Positions 1 through 12,198 of a stretch of 64,000 nt of DNA are shown piece by piece. The notes beneath the pieces are model-generated. The model ran no database searches. It was not told where the DNA came from and saw only the letters and a program-made list of their open reading frames with translations. The translations under genes were made by a program, and so were the position numbers. Source of the stretch: Malachius bipustulatus (lineage: Eukaryota > Arthropoda > Insecta > Coleoptera > Melyridae); assembly GCA_910589415.1 (NCBI GenBank), contig OU342630.1:2604001-2668000 (forward strand), given 5' to 3'. Every line of letters starts with the position of its first letter. Positions within the stretch are counted from its first letter, which is position 1.

Positions 1-323
1 GGTTTGTACAAACGAATCATTCAATGGACATCGAACGGACGACCTCTGATGTACTAAAACATATGGTACATAAAACGACATCCAATGGATGTAGCGCAAA
101 AGGTCCACGGACGTCATGTACGTATTATGGACATATGCCCGTATTCACAAACGATAATTTCCTAAATAATTACGTAATCAATTATACCCATCTCACTCTA
201 TTGCAAAAAAACTGCATATCTCCATCTCACTCATTTAATTAATTACGTAATTATTTAGGAAATTATCGTTTGTGAATACGGGCAAGAATCGTCCCGTCCA
301 TTGGATGTTGTGTGCTGTTTGGG
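1..323 (+). mobile_element. Right end of a CCCAAACAGCACA-terminus DNA element (family 1), cut by the window edge
   Basis: The sequence matches 47060-47225 almost base for base, apart from a 149-bp insertion. It ends in the same GTGCTGTTTGGG terminus. The complete copy at 46124-47225 shows that this terminus is the inverted repeat of a CCCAAACAGCACA left end. It contains family-1 palindromic words (ATCCAnTGGAT). No coding capacity is visible. The element's left part lies outside the window. Confidence 0.7.
136..284. mobile_element. 149-bp MITE with 43-bp perfect terminal inverted repeats
   Basis: The ends TGCCCGTATTCACAAACG and its reverse complement form a perfect inverted repeat of about 43 bp that includes ATTACGTAAT. 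About 60 bp of unique sequence lies between the arms. The uninterrupted copy of the host repeat at 47187-47200 gives the empty site: GGAC-ATA-ATCG there, against GGAC-ATA-[element]-AGA-ATCG here. This is best read as a 3-bp duplication with one later substitution. It is non-coding and would need a transposase in trans. I cannot assign the superfamily. Confidence 0.8.
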
Positions 324-1185
324 ATATAAGGTACTCGTATACAACAAACCCTTCCCGATTTTTTTTATCGTTGAACGACCTCATGTTTGCAATAACAAAT
401 ACATTAAAATTAATAGCGGGCATGCAGGACTTGCCGCATGAAAGTGTCAAATTTGGCTACTTGATGGCGCCGCAATAGTTAGGTACTTATTTAGCCTATA
501 CTCACTAAACGCATTGCTTTGATTGAAGTAGTTAAAACTAGTTTTTTTTTATGTTTAATGAAACATAAAAACCCCGGCAGCTCCGGTATTTCTTGCTGAA
601 GTCCACTAGTTCACCATATGGAGACTTTTCTGTCATTCAGTGAATACTTTCATGTTCAGGGGACCCTTTCACTGCTAATGTGGAACCTGTGAAAGAAATT
701 CTATATTCAAACAAACGTGTATAACTTATAGTTTATTTTTTATTTCGATGGACTTGTCAAACAGTTGTCAAGGTATTGGTAGCTTGTGCAATCTTTCAAC
801 AGTAATTTTGATATTGTCAGATGGTAGCTTGTTTTCTTGACCTTGACAAAACATTAACGTTGTGACTAGAGTCACGGCAACACTCCCCGACTCGGGTACA
901 GGCTATGACGTCACCTGCAAAACATGTTTCCTTGTTGCATTGTTATAAAACGCAAATTATAAAATTCTAACTCTATTTTCTTTGAAAATAGTCCTTTTCT
1001 AGTATAGGTAGTTAATCATTTTTTGAGAATCAATTTAGGTGGCATGACCATATCTATAATAACGTTTTGCGAGAACTAGGTCTGGTCCCTGAGTCGATAC
1101 TCTAGTCACAGCGAGACGCCAAGGAACTTGAAAAGTTGAAGTTGTCAAATTGACAAACTGATGAATTATTAAATTCAAAATTATT
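324..1185. other. No gene seen; AT-rich intergenic DNA
   Basis: No open frame of convincing length or composition, no RNA gene and no clear repeat partner elsewhere in the window. Confidence 0.5.
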
Positions 1186-1501
1186 CAGTGCGCGAGAAAA
1201 GTAAGGAATAAATTCGATAAAACGGAAAGCGCTGTTTTTTTGAATAAATTAAAAACAGGTCGATTTCGTTTTTGAGTTCTTGAACTACCGTACTGGCAAT
1301 TAAATGAAGTATCAAAAAGTGGGATAAAAAATAAGGGTTGCCATTAAAAAATGCCGATGACGTCACCACTTTTTCCCGCATACCCCAATATTAGGGCAAA
1401 AGTTGAACAACTCAAAAACAAAATCGACCTGTTTTTTATTTATTCAAAAAAACAGCGCTTTTCGTTTTATCGAATTTATTCCTTACTTTTCTCGCGCACT
1501 G
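1186..1501. mobile_element. 316-bp foldback MITE with CAGTGCGCGAG ends
   Basis: The left arm begins CAGTGCGCGAGAAAAG at 1186. The right arm is its reverse complement, ending CTCGCGCACTG at 1501. The arms are nearly identical for about 95 bp, including a GACCTGTTTTT segment, around a core of about 110 bp. I cannot find a convincing target duplication: the flanks read AAATTATT on the left and TTTAAATG on the right. The predicted small ORFs here are products of the palindrome. Confidence 0.75.
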
Positions 1502-2750
1502 TTTAAATGCTTAGGCAGGCAAATTTATTTCAAAAGAAAGGAAAGAATGCGATTAATCAAATGCTGTGAACAATAATAATTGAAAGACGTTTATATCCAA
1601 ATCAAACAAAAATTCTGTTTATTCAGATTCCTTGAAATATTCCTCGAGAAATTCTTTAAAAATGATTTCTATGATGATTTAATAATGTCGTAAATACCTC
1701 TATTTGTCAGTACATCTTCCTATTTTCAACATTTTTACAGAAAACTAAGAAGCAAGGTCGCACATACATAATTAAGATTTATAAGAGTAGATAGCGGGGA
1801 TGGTGGATTATAACTCACTCCGAATTTTGGGAAAATTTTTACATAAAACGTTACGTTATGACCAGTATAGACGATATCTTGAAAAAAATTTGCGGAAGAT
1901 ACATAAAATATTGAGAAAAATGAGTTTAAAATATCATAAAATGGATCAAAAATTACAGTTCAAATTCCATTAAATTCGCTAAATTGACAGATTTCTAGAA
2001 TCAATAAACATATGGTTGTGCAACGTTTCCAGATTTATTTTTATTACTTACATTTTGTGATGTAATAATGTTTGGTGTAATTTTTGTAATGGTTTGTCAA
2101 TGTGTGAATAAAATTCTATAAGTTTCTATTCCAAAATACATCAAGCTACAAATGAGTCACGCAACAGAATTTCAAGGCAAGGATTACTTTCGTTTCGAGG
2201 GGTCGCCAAATAGTGATTTTTTAAATACTTTTTCTTTTCTCAATCCTTGCTTTTTCCATTTTCTTGAAAGTTAGGTAAAAAAGTCTATAAAAAAATGAAT
2301 AACGTGATCCCTACTCATTTGGGCTGATGACAACGGAACGTATTAAAGGGAGATTATACCTGGCCCGACCAAAAGACCCGAACTTTTCGCATCAAAGTTG
2401 TTTTTCAATAGACATAGTTGGTGTGTGGATTCCAGGATTGCATAAAAAATAAAAATTGACGCAAGCGACCATTGGTGGAAAAGGAAATGGATAAATAAGT
2501 AATAATTCCGACTAGTTACTTACATTTAAAATAGTAGATAGATACGTTAATAAACTTTCGAAAGATAGTTTGGTTATCTTTTAAAATATGGTAAAATTAA
2601 ATAAAAATATGGCAACAGCGCACAAACATCTTTCTTTAGTCTTTGACAGTTGACATGCTGGACATAAGATGCAATGAATGAATTAATGAATTCATTAAGT
2701 TTAATTTTCATTTTTCGTTTAAAGTGAGGTTATAAAATTTCAATTAACAT
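1502..2750. other. No gene seen; AT-rich intergenic DNA
   Basis: Only short chance frames. I found no repeat partner within the window and no recognisable domain on either strand. Confidence 0.5.
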
Positions 2751-3088
2751 CCCAGCAAACACCAGGACATGCTAAGCACGTAGCATACACATAGCAGTGG
2801 TAGCATGTTACATCCGCATTAAAGTGCTCCGCATGTTCATGGGAGGTGCTCAAGTACGAGTAATGTCAGCAACCTACTAGCATTAGAGACACATGTCTGA
2901 CACACCACCCATAAACTTCTTGAGCACATTACTGATACACATGTCAAACATGTCTCCTAGACACATTAAATGTCAGCAACAAGCACACACTATAGACACA
3001 TGTCTGACACAGCACAGATGAAATATGTTGAGCACATTACTGATACATATATGTCTAGCACGAAATGTACACACCTCACATAGACATA
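2751..3088. repeat. Array of short palindromic ACATGT words behind a CCCAGCAAACACC end (family 3)
   Basis: The stretch begins CCCAGCAAACACCAGGACATGC. It then repeats variants of AGACACATGTCTGACAC and GAGCACATTACTGATACACATGTC at irregular spacing. The layout, a CCCA-type end followed by an array of a short palindromic word, parallels families 1 and 2 (46124 and 37134), but with a different word. I do not see its right end with certainty because a foldback follows directly. It is probably the subterminal region of a non-autonomous DNA element. Confidence 0.45.
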
Positions 3089-3110
3089 CTTATTCTTCAG
3101 GGTTTTTCTC

Positions 3111-3790
3111 GGGATATATCCTAGGTGAGTATAGAGTTTGTCCCCGCAGATAAATGAAACGACTCTTATAAGAGATAAATAATTTCCATTTTGAATTTTA
3201 ATTTTTTGCTTGGTTAAAGACTTATTTCTAACATTATTATTTTAGCTTTGAAAAATAATCATGGATTGGAAATTAAAAAAAAAAACATCTATTTTTCAGT
3301 GAAGTAAACTGCCATGTAAATGCAATAAAAAGTTATTTAAAAAGTTGTTAAGAATCAACATTTAGGTCTTTATACCAAATTTCATATTTTTGTTAAAAAA
3401 AAAATTGTAAAATCACATAAAATAAATGAAAAATCATATTTAGCCTTAAATTTTGGTATAAAGACCTTCAATTGATTCTAAACAACTTTTTAAATAACTT
3501 TTTGTCGTGTTTGCCAATAAACGACACTTTTTTAATTCACAGAAAACTAGAAAAGTTTTTCAAAATTTCCAAGACATACTTACTTGTTTTTTCACAATGA
3601 AAATAGTTAGGTATCTTAGACAATAATAAAAAATCTAATCTAAGACAATAATAAAAAAATAAAGAAATAAAAAAAATAATAAAAAAAAGTCTTTGACCAA
3701 GCAGAGGCTGAACGCCAAAAAATTAAAATTCAAATCGAGAACTTTTTACCTTTTATAAGAGTCTTTCTACCTATCCGGGAACACACTGTA
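3111..3790. repeat. Large foldback (inverted repeat), about 680 bp
   Basis: Outer arms: 3111-3220 (TTATAAGAG, TTTTAATTTTTTG, TGGTTAAAGAC) pair with 3689-3790 (GTCTTTGACCAAGC, AATTAAAATTCAAAT, CTTATAAAAG complement). Inner arms: 3328-3384 pair with 3449-3507 around GGTCTTTATACCAAA and TTTGGTATAAAGACC. The arms are imperfect, so this is an aged palindromic element. It is non-coding. Confidence 0.7.
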
Positions 3791-5212
3791 TAATAAATGA
3801 TTAATGCACACAAAACATAATAAAAATAATATAATTTATTGAAAAATGGAAAACACGTCAAACATAATATGAATATGTATTATTAAACATAAAAACATTT
3901 ACAAAAATTATAAGAATCTACTAAATATTTTAGAAAACTCCAACTCGTAAGAATTCAAAATTAAAAGTGCATAAGAAAAATACTGGTATTACAAAAAAAA
4001 AACTATATAAAGTAAAAAAAAATTAAGTACTAATTTATCACATATTTTAAAAAAATCCAACCGGAAAAAATTGAAACTTGAAAGCGCATTAGAAAGCGTG
4101 AACTTAAATATTACAAAAATATTGAAAAATTTTAATCTAAGTATAAACAAAAATAAAAATAAAAGGTTATAAAATAATTTTAAAAATTCGAATTCAAACT
4201 TAAAATAGCAGGTTTAAAAACATAATTAAAAGTTAAAATAGGAGGTATAAAAAAACTCAAATTGTAGAAAAGCAGCACAAAAATAATTACATATGTACCT
4301 ACTATATTTAGATCATTCTTCTTGCTTGAATGAGCTTGCTTTGAGTGATGCAGTCATTCACCACAATACGCGACTTCATAGGGACTGGTTTTCGTTGAAA
4401 AGATATTTTTCATTGATTAAAATGATATCTGAAACAAAAGGTTACTAATTCAGGACAATCAAAATTTTTTTAGATTGAATAGACATTGGTTGCAACTTAG
4501 TACAGAACTGAAAGATATGGTTCAACAAATGCATGAACCTTTACTTGGTATTAAAAAATTACATTAAGTAAGTACTTTTCTGTACAAAGTTGGAATCAAC
4601 TTAAAGAAAACATTTGATAATTTTTATTGAACCTTCTTTTTATGTTGAATTTCTGTTTTCTAATTTATTTAGGTTCAAAGCTCTTCGATAAAAATATTAT
4701 ACTTTTTTAAAGTATTATTTTTAAGTTTTTTACATTTTTATACATTTTATGAGAGAACAAGGGACCAATAATCGACCCCGAAACGTCTCAATTTTTTATA
4801 AAAATCTTTTTTGAAAAATAATATTTTTATCGAAGAACCTAACCCCAGATAAATTTAGAAGAAAAAAAATCAACTTAAAGAATACAAGCACCCAAAATAC
4901 AAAAACACTCAATGAAACAATAATGTTCTACGAAAAAAAAAATGAGAGTACCTACAGACAATTATTATTAATAATTAAGTAAAGAATAATTTCTTCATAT
5001 TTGATACTTAGGTAACCTGCACCGAATGAATTTTCCTAAAAAAGTTTATTCCTGCAAATATACATCAGGGTCGTAATACCTACAATTTAAAAACCATTTT
5101 GGATTTACTACACAAAGATTTTCTGTCAAAGCTGAAGTTTTTACTTAAGAACACCCTATATTTGTTTTTGATAATTCTATTCTAGTTAAAAAATATGTAT
5201 AGAGCTAGGTAC
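3791..5212. other. AT-rich DNA without a gene; contains one foldback
   Basis: Very AT-rich with A/T runs. The only structure I see is an inverted repeat at 4659-4860. Its arms contain CTAATTTATTTAGGTTC with TTCGATAAAAATATTAT, and the complement ATAATATTTTTATCGAA with GAACCTAACC and AAATTTAGA. Bases 5208-5212 (GGTAC) are the target duplication of element A. Confidence 0.5.
4659..4860. repeat. Small imperfect foldback, about 200 bp
   Basis: The left arm (4659-4700) and right arm (4816-4860) are reverse complements with a few mismatches. The loop contains GGGACCAATAATCGACCCCG. No termini or target duplication were recognised. Confidence 0.5.
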
Positions 5213-5624
5213 TGTTATGTCAAATCGTACTTGACTTGATGGGAATCGACCTCTATTAACTGACTCTTGATTAATTAATGGCCGTTGGGTCATTCCACTA
5301 AGTTTTCTCGTAGACACATAAAACGTCTATAAGTAGCCGGTTAGGTTGTAAGTCTAACTAGCGTCCAGAGACTGGAACTCCGGGTGTTATTTGGATTTTG
5401 GATCAACTAATGTTTTTAATAAAGTTATACACGTAATAATGGTAATGGTTATTTAATAATGTAAAAATTAATTCTGTTGTACATCAGTTGCCGATGACAG
5501 ATCTTGATCTTCTGTCTGTCTTACAAAAACTCTCTCTGACTGAACCTTACTACCCTCGTACCGTAGTAGTGGGAGGAAGGGCGTGGCTAAGATGCCAGCT
5601 AGCTTTACTCTCATTGAGTAAACA
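5213..5624 (-). repeat. 3' LTR of element A
   Basis: 412 bp. On the minus strand it runs TGTTTACTC to ACATAACA. It is identical by eye to 34485-34896. The internal side reads AATAGGGGGCGGCA immediately before the LTR on the minus strand, a polypurine tract at about 5625-5638. Confidence 0.95.
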
Positions 5625-5840
5625 TGCCGCCCCCTATTGAAATTATCAAAATTTCAATCAAAACAATAATAGATTCGTGATCTATTCAACAAAGTAAATT
5701 ATTATTCTACTAGCTTATTAATAATTAAAATTAAACATCTATAGTACCTAACTAACGTAATACTTATATCTACATATAGATTACTCATTTACATTAATAA
5801 TGGAAATGTCAACTACAGCTATACAAAGAAAATTTAAACA
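5625..5840 (-). other. Polypurine tract and 3' untranslated part of element A
   Basis: Minus-strand AATAGGGGGCGGCA abuts the 3' LTR and would prime plus-strand DNA synthesis. The rest is an AT-rich non-coding tail after the integrase stop at 5841. Confidence 0.7.
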
Positions 5841-6317
5841 CTAACACGCCGTGTCAAACGGAAGTTCACATAATTTGTTTACGCTGCGTTTGAGTTCGCC
5901 ATTCTTTGTTTTCACCGTCACCACACGCACTACACCTGATGAATCTGGGTGAACTGCAAGTACTCGTCCTAACATCCATCGAAGAGGTGGTAGGTTATCG
6001 CATTTAATAACGACCATGGAACCAACCTGAATATTGTTAGTTTTGGTTTTCCATTTGTTACGTTGTTGTAATGTATGGAGGTATTCTCGAGACCATCTTT
6101 CCCAGAAGTGCTGTTTAATTTGTTCTAACAATTGCCAACGAGATAGTCGATTAATCTTGAGATGACGAATATCTGGTTCCATTGGGGCTAGTAAAGACTC
6201 GCCGATTAAAAAATGACCCGGCGTTAACGGATTTAAATCGTTGGGGTCAGAACTTAAGGGTGATATGGGACGAGAATTGAGGATAGCTTCAATTTGCACA
6301 ATTATCGTGTTTAATTC
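5841..6317 (-). pseudogene. Element A integrase, C-terminal fragment
   Basis: This is the C-terminal part of a Pao-type integrase: end of the DDE core, then a conserved tail. Visible signatures are LNSRPISPL, LTPGHFLIGESL and the terminal beta-rich region with LGRVLAVHPDSSGVVRVV. It aligns throughout with the last ~150 residues of the intact polyprotein of element E. It is separated from the upstream integrase by a single in-frame TAA at 6318-6320. The open frame continues on both sides of that codon, so this is one coding region broken by a nonsense mutation and not a separate gene. Confidence 0.85.
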
Positions 6318-7700
6318 TTAGTAGGTTACAAGTGTGTTGCCTAATACTCTCCTCAAATGAGTTTTAACTGATTTTACCCCGGCTTCCCATATGCCTCCGA
6401 AATTGGGAGCCCGAGGCGGTATGAAGTGCCATTGCGTATTCGTGATTGATAAATGATTTTTAATTATGTCGACGTTTTTTGCTAGAAATTGTTTTACATT
6501 TTTTAACTCCTTATCAGCGCCTACAAAGTTTGTGCCATTGTCTGAATAAAAATTGCAAACGTGACCCCTACGGGCCATAAAACGTTTTAATACACTTAAA
6601 AAACTTTCTGTAGACAAGTCCGTCACCAACTCTAGGTGTATGGCTCGAGTCGCAAAACAAACAAACACTGCAATATAAGCTTTTAAATATTTTCTACAAC
6701 GTCCTCGACTCTCCTTAATCTGAAATGGCCCTGCATAGTCTATTCCGGTATTTATAAAAGGGCGCGCAGGTTCGACCCGTGTTTTTGGTAAATTTCCCAT
6801 CAGGGGAAATTTATTCAATGGTTTGCACTTAAAACAAGTGATACATTTATGAATCATGTTTTTTATTGCACTCTTTCCTCCTAAGGGCCAATAGTGCTCG
6901 CGTATGGCAGACAGAGTAGCAACCGTGCCAGCATGCATTAAATTTGTGTGAAATAAATGTATTATTAAATTTGTGACGTGATTTCCTTTCGGTAAAATTA
7001 TTGGAAATTTCTTCTCGTAAGAAATGTCCGCATTGGCTAGACGACCACCTACTCTGATTATGCCGTTCTTATCAACAAAAGGATTTAATGAGATTAACTT
7101 GCTTTGTGGGCTAATTGGTTGTCCACCTATTAATTGTGTCATTTCTGCTTTAAATTCTGCAATTTGTATGCTTTTAATTATAAATATTTCTGCCTTTTTT
7201 AATTCTTGGACAGTAAGTGCACCTTCGCGTTTAGCGTTTCTATCTGTTACATGCATAATAAATTTAAAGCAATACGCTAAAACTCTTTTCAATTTATTAA
7301 ATGACGAGAAACGCTTAAATATATTGGCAAAATATTCGGAATTTTCCAGAACGGCAATACAACAATTTTTTCGCTGTTCGGGAATAAGGATGGTTTGTAT
7401 CTCAGGTGTTGGATTCATTATTTCCTGATTCGCCGTGTTTTTTAAGATATTAGGCCCTTCCCACCATAAATTACAATTTATCAATTCCTTTACATTCATA
7501 CCGCGACTTATGATATCCGCTGGGTTTTGTTTAGTGCTAATGTGCTGCCAACTATTAATGTGTTTATTGTTTTGTATCTTGGATACACGATTCGCTACAA
7601 ACACCTTCCAATTATTTGGAGATTTAGCCAGCCAATTCAAAACAATAGTGGAGTCTGTCCAGCAAACACATTTATTTATTGGGAGGTTAATTGAATCCAA
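6318..7700 (-). pseudogene. Element A RNase H to integrase core
   Basis: About 460 codons. The start carries the RNase H signature CWTDSTIVLNWL and the Pao linker with NPADIISRG. Next is an integrase zinc-binding module (HAGTVATLSAIREHYW, then CITCFKC). The DDE core follows, with the first Asp in NTGIDYAGPF, the second in FYSDNGTNFVG and the Glu in NFGGIWEAGVKS. Integrase would insert the cDNA into host DNA. The frame is shifted by one nucleotide relative to the upstream RT (overlap at 7687-7700), where element E is continuous. It ends at a premature TAA. Confidence 0.88.
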
Positions 7701-8919
7701 TCACCTTATTTATTAATTTGGATAAAAGTAGTGCTGCGCATAGCTCTAAACGAGGAATTGATAGGGTTTTAATTGGAGCTACCCTGGATTTTGCACAGAA
7801 TAAAACACAATGGACCTTCTTATCCGGTGTGATTGTTCTTAGGTAAATACATGCACCAAATGCTACCTGGGAGCTATCGCTGAACCCGTGCAATTCGTGT
7901 TGTGAATTCTCAGCGTCAGGTAGAATCCTTCTAGGAATTTTTATGTTGGGCATATTCTCGAAATCTAAAACAAAGTTATTCCAACTGGTATGAATATTCA
8001 CTGGAACTGATTCGTCCCAATTTATCCCCCTTGTCCATAATTCTTGAAGTATACATTTCATCTTTATTGTTATCAGCGTGACTAATCCGAGGGGGTCAAA
8101 TAAAGTTGCAGCATATGAGAGAATAATGCGTTTTGTCACGTTTCTCTTATCATTGAAAGTCTGTATTTTATACTTTAAGACATCTTCCTTATTATTCCAA
8201 TATATACCTAATGTTTTCGTGTCGGCATTTTCAAATAAACATTTATCATTATTTACATTTGTCAATTCCAGGGGTTTGCAATTCGAGATTATTTGCTCAT
8301 CGTTTGAGCACCATTTATTTAATTGAAAACCATACGTCCCTAACGTAGTGATTAAATTAGTGCATAATTCGCGTCCTTCTTCGGCAGTCGAGACTCCCGT
8401 TAATAAGTCATCGACATAAAAATCATTAATTATCACTTTAGCAGCGATCGGAAAATTATTTTGAAAATTATACGCGACTTGTTGAAGACATCTAATTGCG
8501 CTATATGGGGACGATGATAATCCGTAAGTGATTGTTTTTAATTCATAAGTCGAAATTGGCTCACTAGAGTTGTTTCGCCATAAAATTTTTTGATATTTGG
8601 TTTGACTCTCGTCCACCAAGATTTGCCGGTACATTTTAACTATATCCGCCATAATTATGTACTTATGTGTACGGAAGCGCAATAACAATGAAAATAAATC
8701 TGATTGTATAGTTGGACCTGTCATAAGATGATCATTCAGACTTGTACCATTACTGGATTTGGCGGAGCCGTCAAAAACGACTCTAAATTTATTAATATTT
8801 TGGTTATTTAATACCGCATGATGGGGTAGATAAAAACCTTCATCATCTTGACACTTATTACTCGAAACCTTCTTCATATGTCCTAAAATGAGGTATTCTT
8901 CTATAAAGGCGGTATAATT
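7687..8919 (-). pseudogene. Element A reverse transcriptase and RNase H region
   Basis: This is Pao-clade reverse transcriptase. It has YLPHHAVL and FRVVFDGSAKSSNG at the fingers, ADIVKMYRQI in motif A, and the catalytic YVDDLLTG in motif C. The RNase H-like region follows with HGFSDSSQVAFGACIY and SIPRLELCAALLLSKL. The 5' side stops at 8919 because element L is inserted there. The apparent upstream codons (to 8952) belong to L's LTR. The frame joins exactly with the gag-pro frame at 17122 when L and one AATT are removed. A 1-nt frameshift at about 7687-7700 ends it. Confidence 0.88.
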
Positions 8920-11900
8920 TGAAAGGACCCAAACCATATAACAACTGCGCATGGTTCAAATTGTAAACTTTAGAGCTGAGAAACGCACCCAATTTTTATT
9001 TTTTATTTGTCAAGCTTTCAAAGCTAGAAACGTCAGTTCTGTCAATGTCATTAAACCACATGTTAGCGAGAATTGAAGTCACTAGTCATGTTCACTTATT
9101 TTTCAACCGTCAGAGAGTGAAGGTCAGAGGGTTCGATCAGCTGGGGTGTGCTCTTCATTATTTATTTTTAAACAATCGAATCCAAACAAAGCCCATGTGA
9201 GTACTGTTTATCCTAATTTATTAATATCTGTTAGGCATTGTGATATCTCAAGAGATCAGATCATATCGTTCAGTTTATTTGTTTGTATTATTCAATTTGG
9301 TTTCAATTTGGTTTCAATTTGTTTATTTAGAAAAAGACTCATGTAAAACACGTGTTTGGTCAAGCTAATTAATTATTCAAGCAGAGCCACATTAAGTTTT
9401 AAATAATTGTTTTGTATTCAAACGAAAGGAGATAGCTTATATTTTATTCCAACCAGCATGTATAATTTGAAACTTCACGTTTTGTAATTGAAAGAATTTT
9501 AAAACAGGGCCCCCATGTAGATACTCAAACGCACCTGCAGTAACAGTTTAATAAGTTTATTTCAATACGTTCAGCGACATGCTAGTTTCAATATTTTATT
9601 TTATTGTCTAATTTCAAATTGTTTAAAAACATGTGACCACTACCACATTTCATGAATTAGATATTTTCAGTGAATTAATTTCTAACCGTAGAGACATGCT
9701 CGATCTCATTTACATTATTCAAATTAACCTAACAGTTTGTTACTTTTTGAGAAACTTATACTTGAATTTTAGCTAATTATTTATTTATTGTAATCTTGAA
9801 ATTGCACATGCCTTTTGACTAATATTATTGTGGTTATTATTATTTTATCGAAGCACATTCTATTTTAACGATATTCACACTGCTCACTTATTTAACCTTT
9901 CTTTTTACTCGTTACCATTTCTTTTATCATTCTTTTATTCATGGAATTATTTAAACAATTTATTTATTTTGATTGAACTAATTTGTACATAAAACCTCAT
10001 GTGACTTTATTTCATTTGTGAGAATGCTTGCTTCGATTATTGATTATTATTATTTCCGATCTTTATTTATTTCTAAATTATTGTAGTCAAAAGGGTTGAA
10101 CCTCATCACGTTTTAAATGCCATGCTTTATTTTTTACCTACAGTTCATTCAGCTGATTTGTTTAAATTAATTATTTCACCTTTTCTAAATAATGAGTTTT
10201 GATTAAGGGATAATTTATAAAATAAGGGTAAATTCTAAATTGGTTTAAAGTAAAGTTTATTGAATAATTTAACTTCCATCCCAGTAGGTAGATAGGTACC
10301 TACGAAGGGTTATTTTTTAACGATCTTATTTTAATAACATTTCTCACACGTGCATGGTTTTTATTAGAAATGGATTAACAAACCATAAAGGATTTCTTTC
10401 TCATATTTTATATTATTGTATCATTCTAAACGTGCTAGGGGCACACCTTTTATATTTTATCATTATTTTGCGATCCACATGACTGCTCTATTTATTTATT
10501 TTTACAATTCACGCCTGCATTTATTAACCTGTGTGTGTCCAAAATGTTTATTTAATTCTTCCATATTTTACTAAATGATAATTTTCTGAGAACGTATCAA
10601 AACTGAACCATTTATCAACCAACCATTTTATGTATCTCCAGAATAATATTAGGTCGACGCACCTCATTTTTATCGTATATGTTTTCACCATCAATTGCTG
10701 CCGATGTAACCACGTACTTACTTATTATGTTTTTGTCATGCTATTTTTCTCAGGTCACATGTTCGTTCTTTATGCTTATTTTTCATGTCGTTTATTTAAC
10801 CATTTATTTGATCGCTTATTTAATTGATGTCTTATTTAAATTGTCTACTGAAACTTTTCGATTTAATTGCTGTTTATTAACTTATACTCTTTTGATTATT
10901 TACTTATATTTCATGAACTTATTTATTCAACGAAACTGTTCAATTGATTATTGTTTTATCTTGATTTCAAATTGATCTATGTAATTGTAAAGTCAGGTTC
11001 TCTTATTTTTCTGTGAAACTAATCAACGTCAAGGTCATTTCTCGTTCTTCGTTAAACTCAATTCAAAAGGGTGGATCATTCTGATTGCTAATTGTTTACC
11101 GAACTGTTGAACTAGAATGTATCGGCCTTATGTGAATCTAACTAACATTTTCGTCCTTGCCACGAGGGGGTCAATTAAACAGCCACTGGATTGCATCCTT
11201 AACAGGACTCTGGAAAGGGACCCTCCCAACTATAGGCGGATTGCCTCCTTTACCGGACTCCGTTACAGTGTCTATCTAACAAAACCCATTCTCATGGTTA
11301 TCTTGAAGACCTAGATTTCCGTGATAATGCCTTCTGTTTTTGGATGATTCGCGCAAATGAGTCATGAATGAGGGTTCAATTAGTTTGGTGACGGTTGTCG
11401 AGACGATTGATCTACACTTTTCAGGCCACCGTTGATTCTTTTCATTTCGGGATGCTGATCGAGGTTTTTCTTGGCCACGCTCTTTTTACTCGGGAGTCCC
11501 AGCGAGCGTAAAAGGCACTGTTAGGTTTCTCTTAGAATAAAGTAGGTGTTTTAAAAAAATGCATTTGTTTCACTAATCTCAAATCTCCCACCTTTTGCTT
11601 CATGTCTGTGTATAAAAGAACCAATAACAAGGTAAGAGGTTACTACGAACACAACGGATGGTCCAAACAAGGTGAAAAACTAGACGAACACGAGCCAAGG
11701 TAATGATCACGAGCCAAAAGGTAAAACACGAGCCAAGGTAAACAACGACCACAAACGTAAGTAAAGTGATGTGGCCATTTATTTGAAATCGGGGCGGGTT
11801 AATCTTTAAATTCAAACATTCAAGAATTCAGGGCGGGAAAACCTCAAATTCAAATCAAACATTTGAGCGGGGATCCAAACAGTCATTCATGACAGACCAG

Positions 11901-12076
11901 TCGACTTTTCAAACGTCAAAGAGGTTCTTCTTTTTCAGTCATTCAATTTAAGGGGGCCACATTACTGAATTTACTGCGCATGACGCAGCACCTCCATTTT
12001 GAGAGTTCAGATAGTTTACATCGCCATTCTTTACCGTCAACAAGGATCTCAATTTTTAAAGGTAGTTTACACTACA
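8920..12076 (+). repeat. 5' LTR of element L (3,157 bp)
   Basis: It is near-identical to 13967-17121. I see three substitutions by eye, near 10146, 10858 and 11487, plus a diverged last ~35 bp. It is AT-rich with many TTATTTATT words. It contains 11117-11314, a GC-richer part with a chance ORF. The ORFs inside both LTR copies show no domain and I do not call them genes. Confidence 0.88.
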
Positions 12077-12198
12077 GATTTGGTGCCTTGACCAGGACGT
12101 AAAAGGCGACCCATGTTACACTACAGAATTGGTTCCAGTGACCAGGATTTATTTTAGGGTGTTTACACTACAGATTTGGCGCGTGTGACCAGGATACA
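12064..12198 (+). repeat. Three tandem primer-site-like units in element L
   Basis: Three variants of GTTTACACTACAGAtTTGG...TGACCAGGA start at about 12066, 12116 and 12161. Each carries ACACTACAG, then TTGG, then GTGACCAGGA or TTGACCAGGA. The first begins at the LTR border and is the likely primer-binding site. The other two look like internal duplications of the LTR-end and primer-site junction. Confidence 0.7.

Noticed and set aside
7024..7716. Plus-strand ORFs of 93-134 codons opposite the integrase
   Set aside because: They are antisense shadows of the minus-strand pol of element A.
9146..11815. ORFs repeated in both LTRs of L (65-98 codons)
   Set aside because: They are AT-rich chance frames; one is shortened by a single substitution in the other LTR, with no sign of coding constraint.
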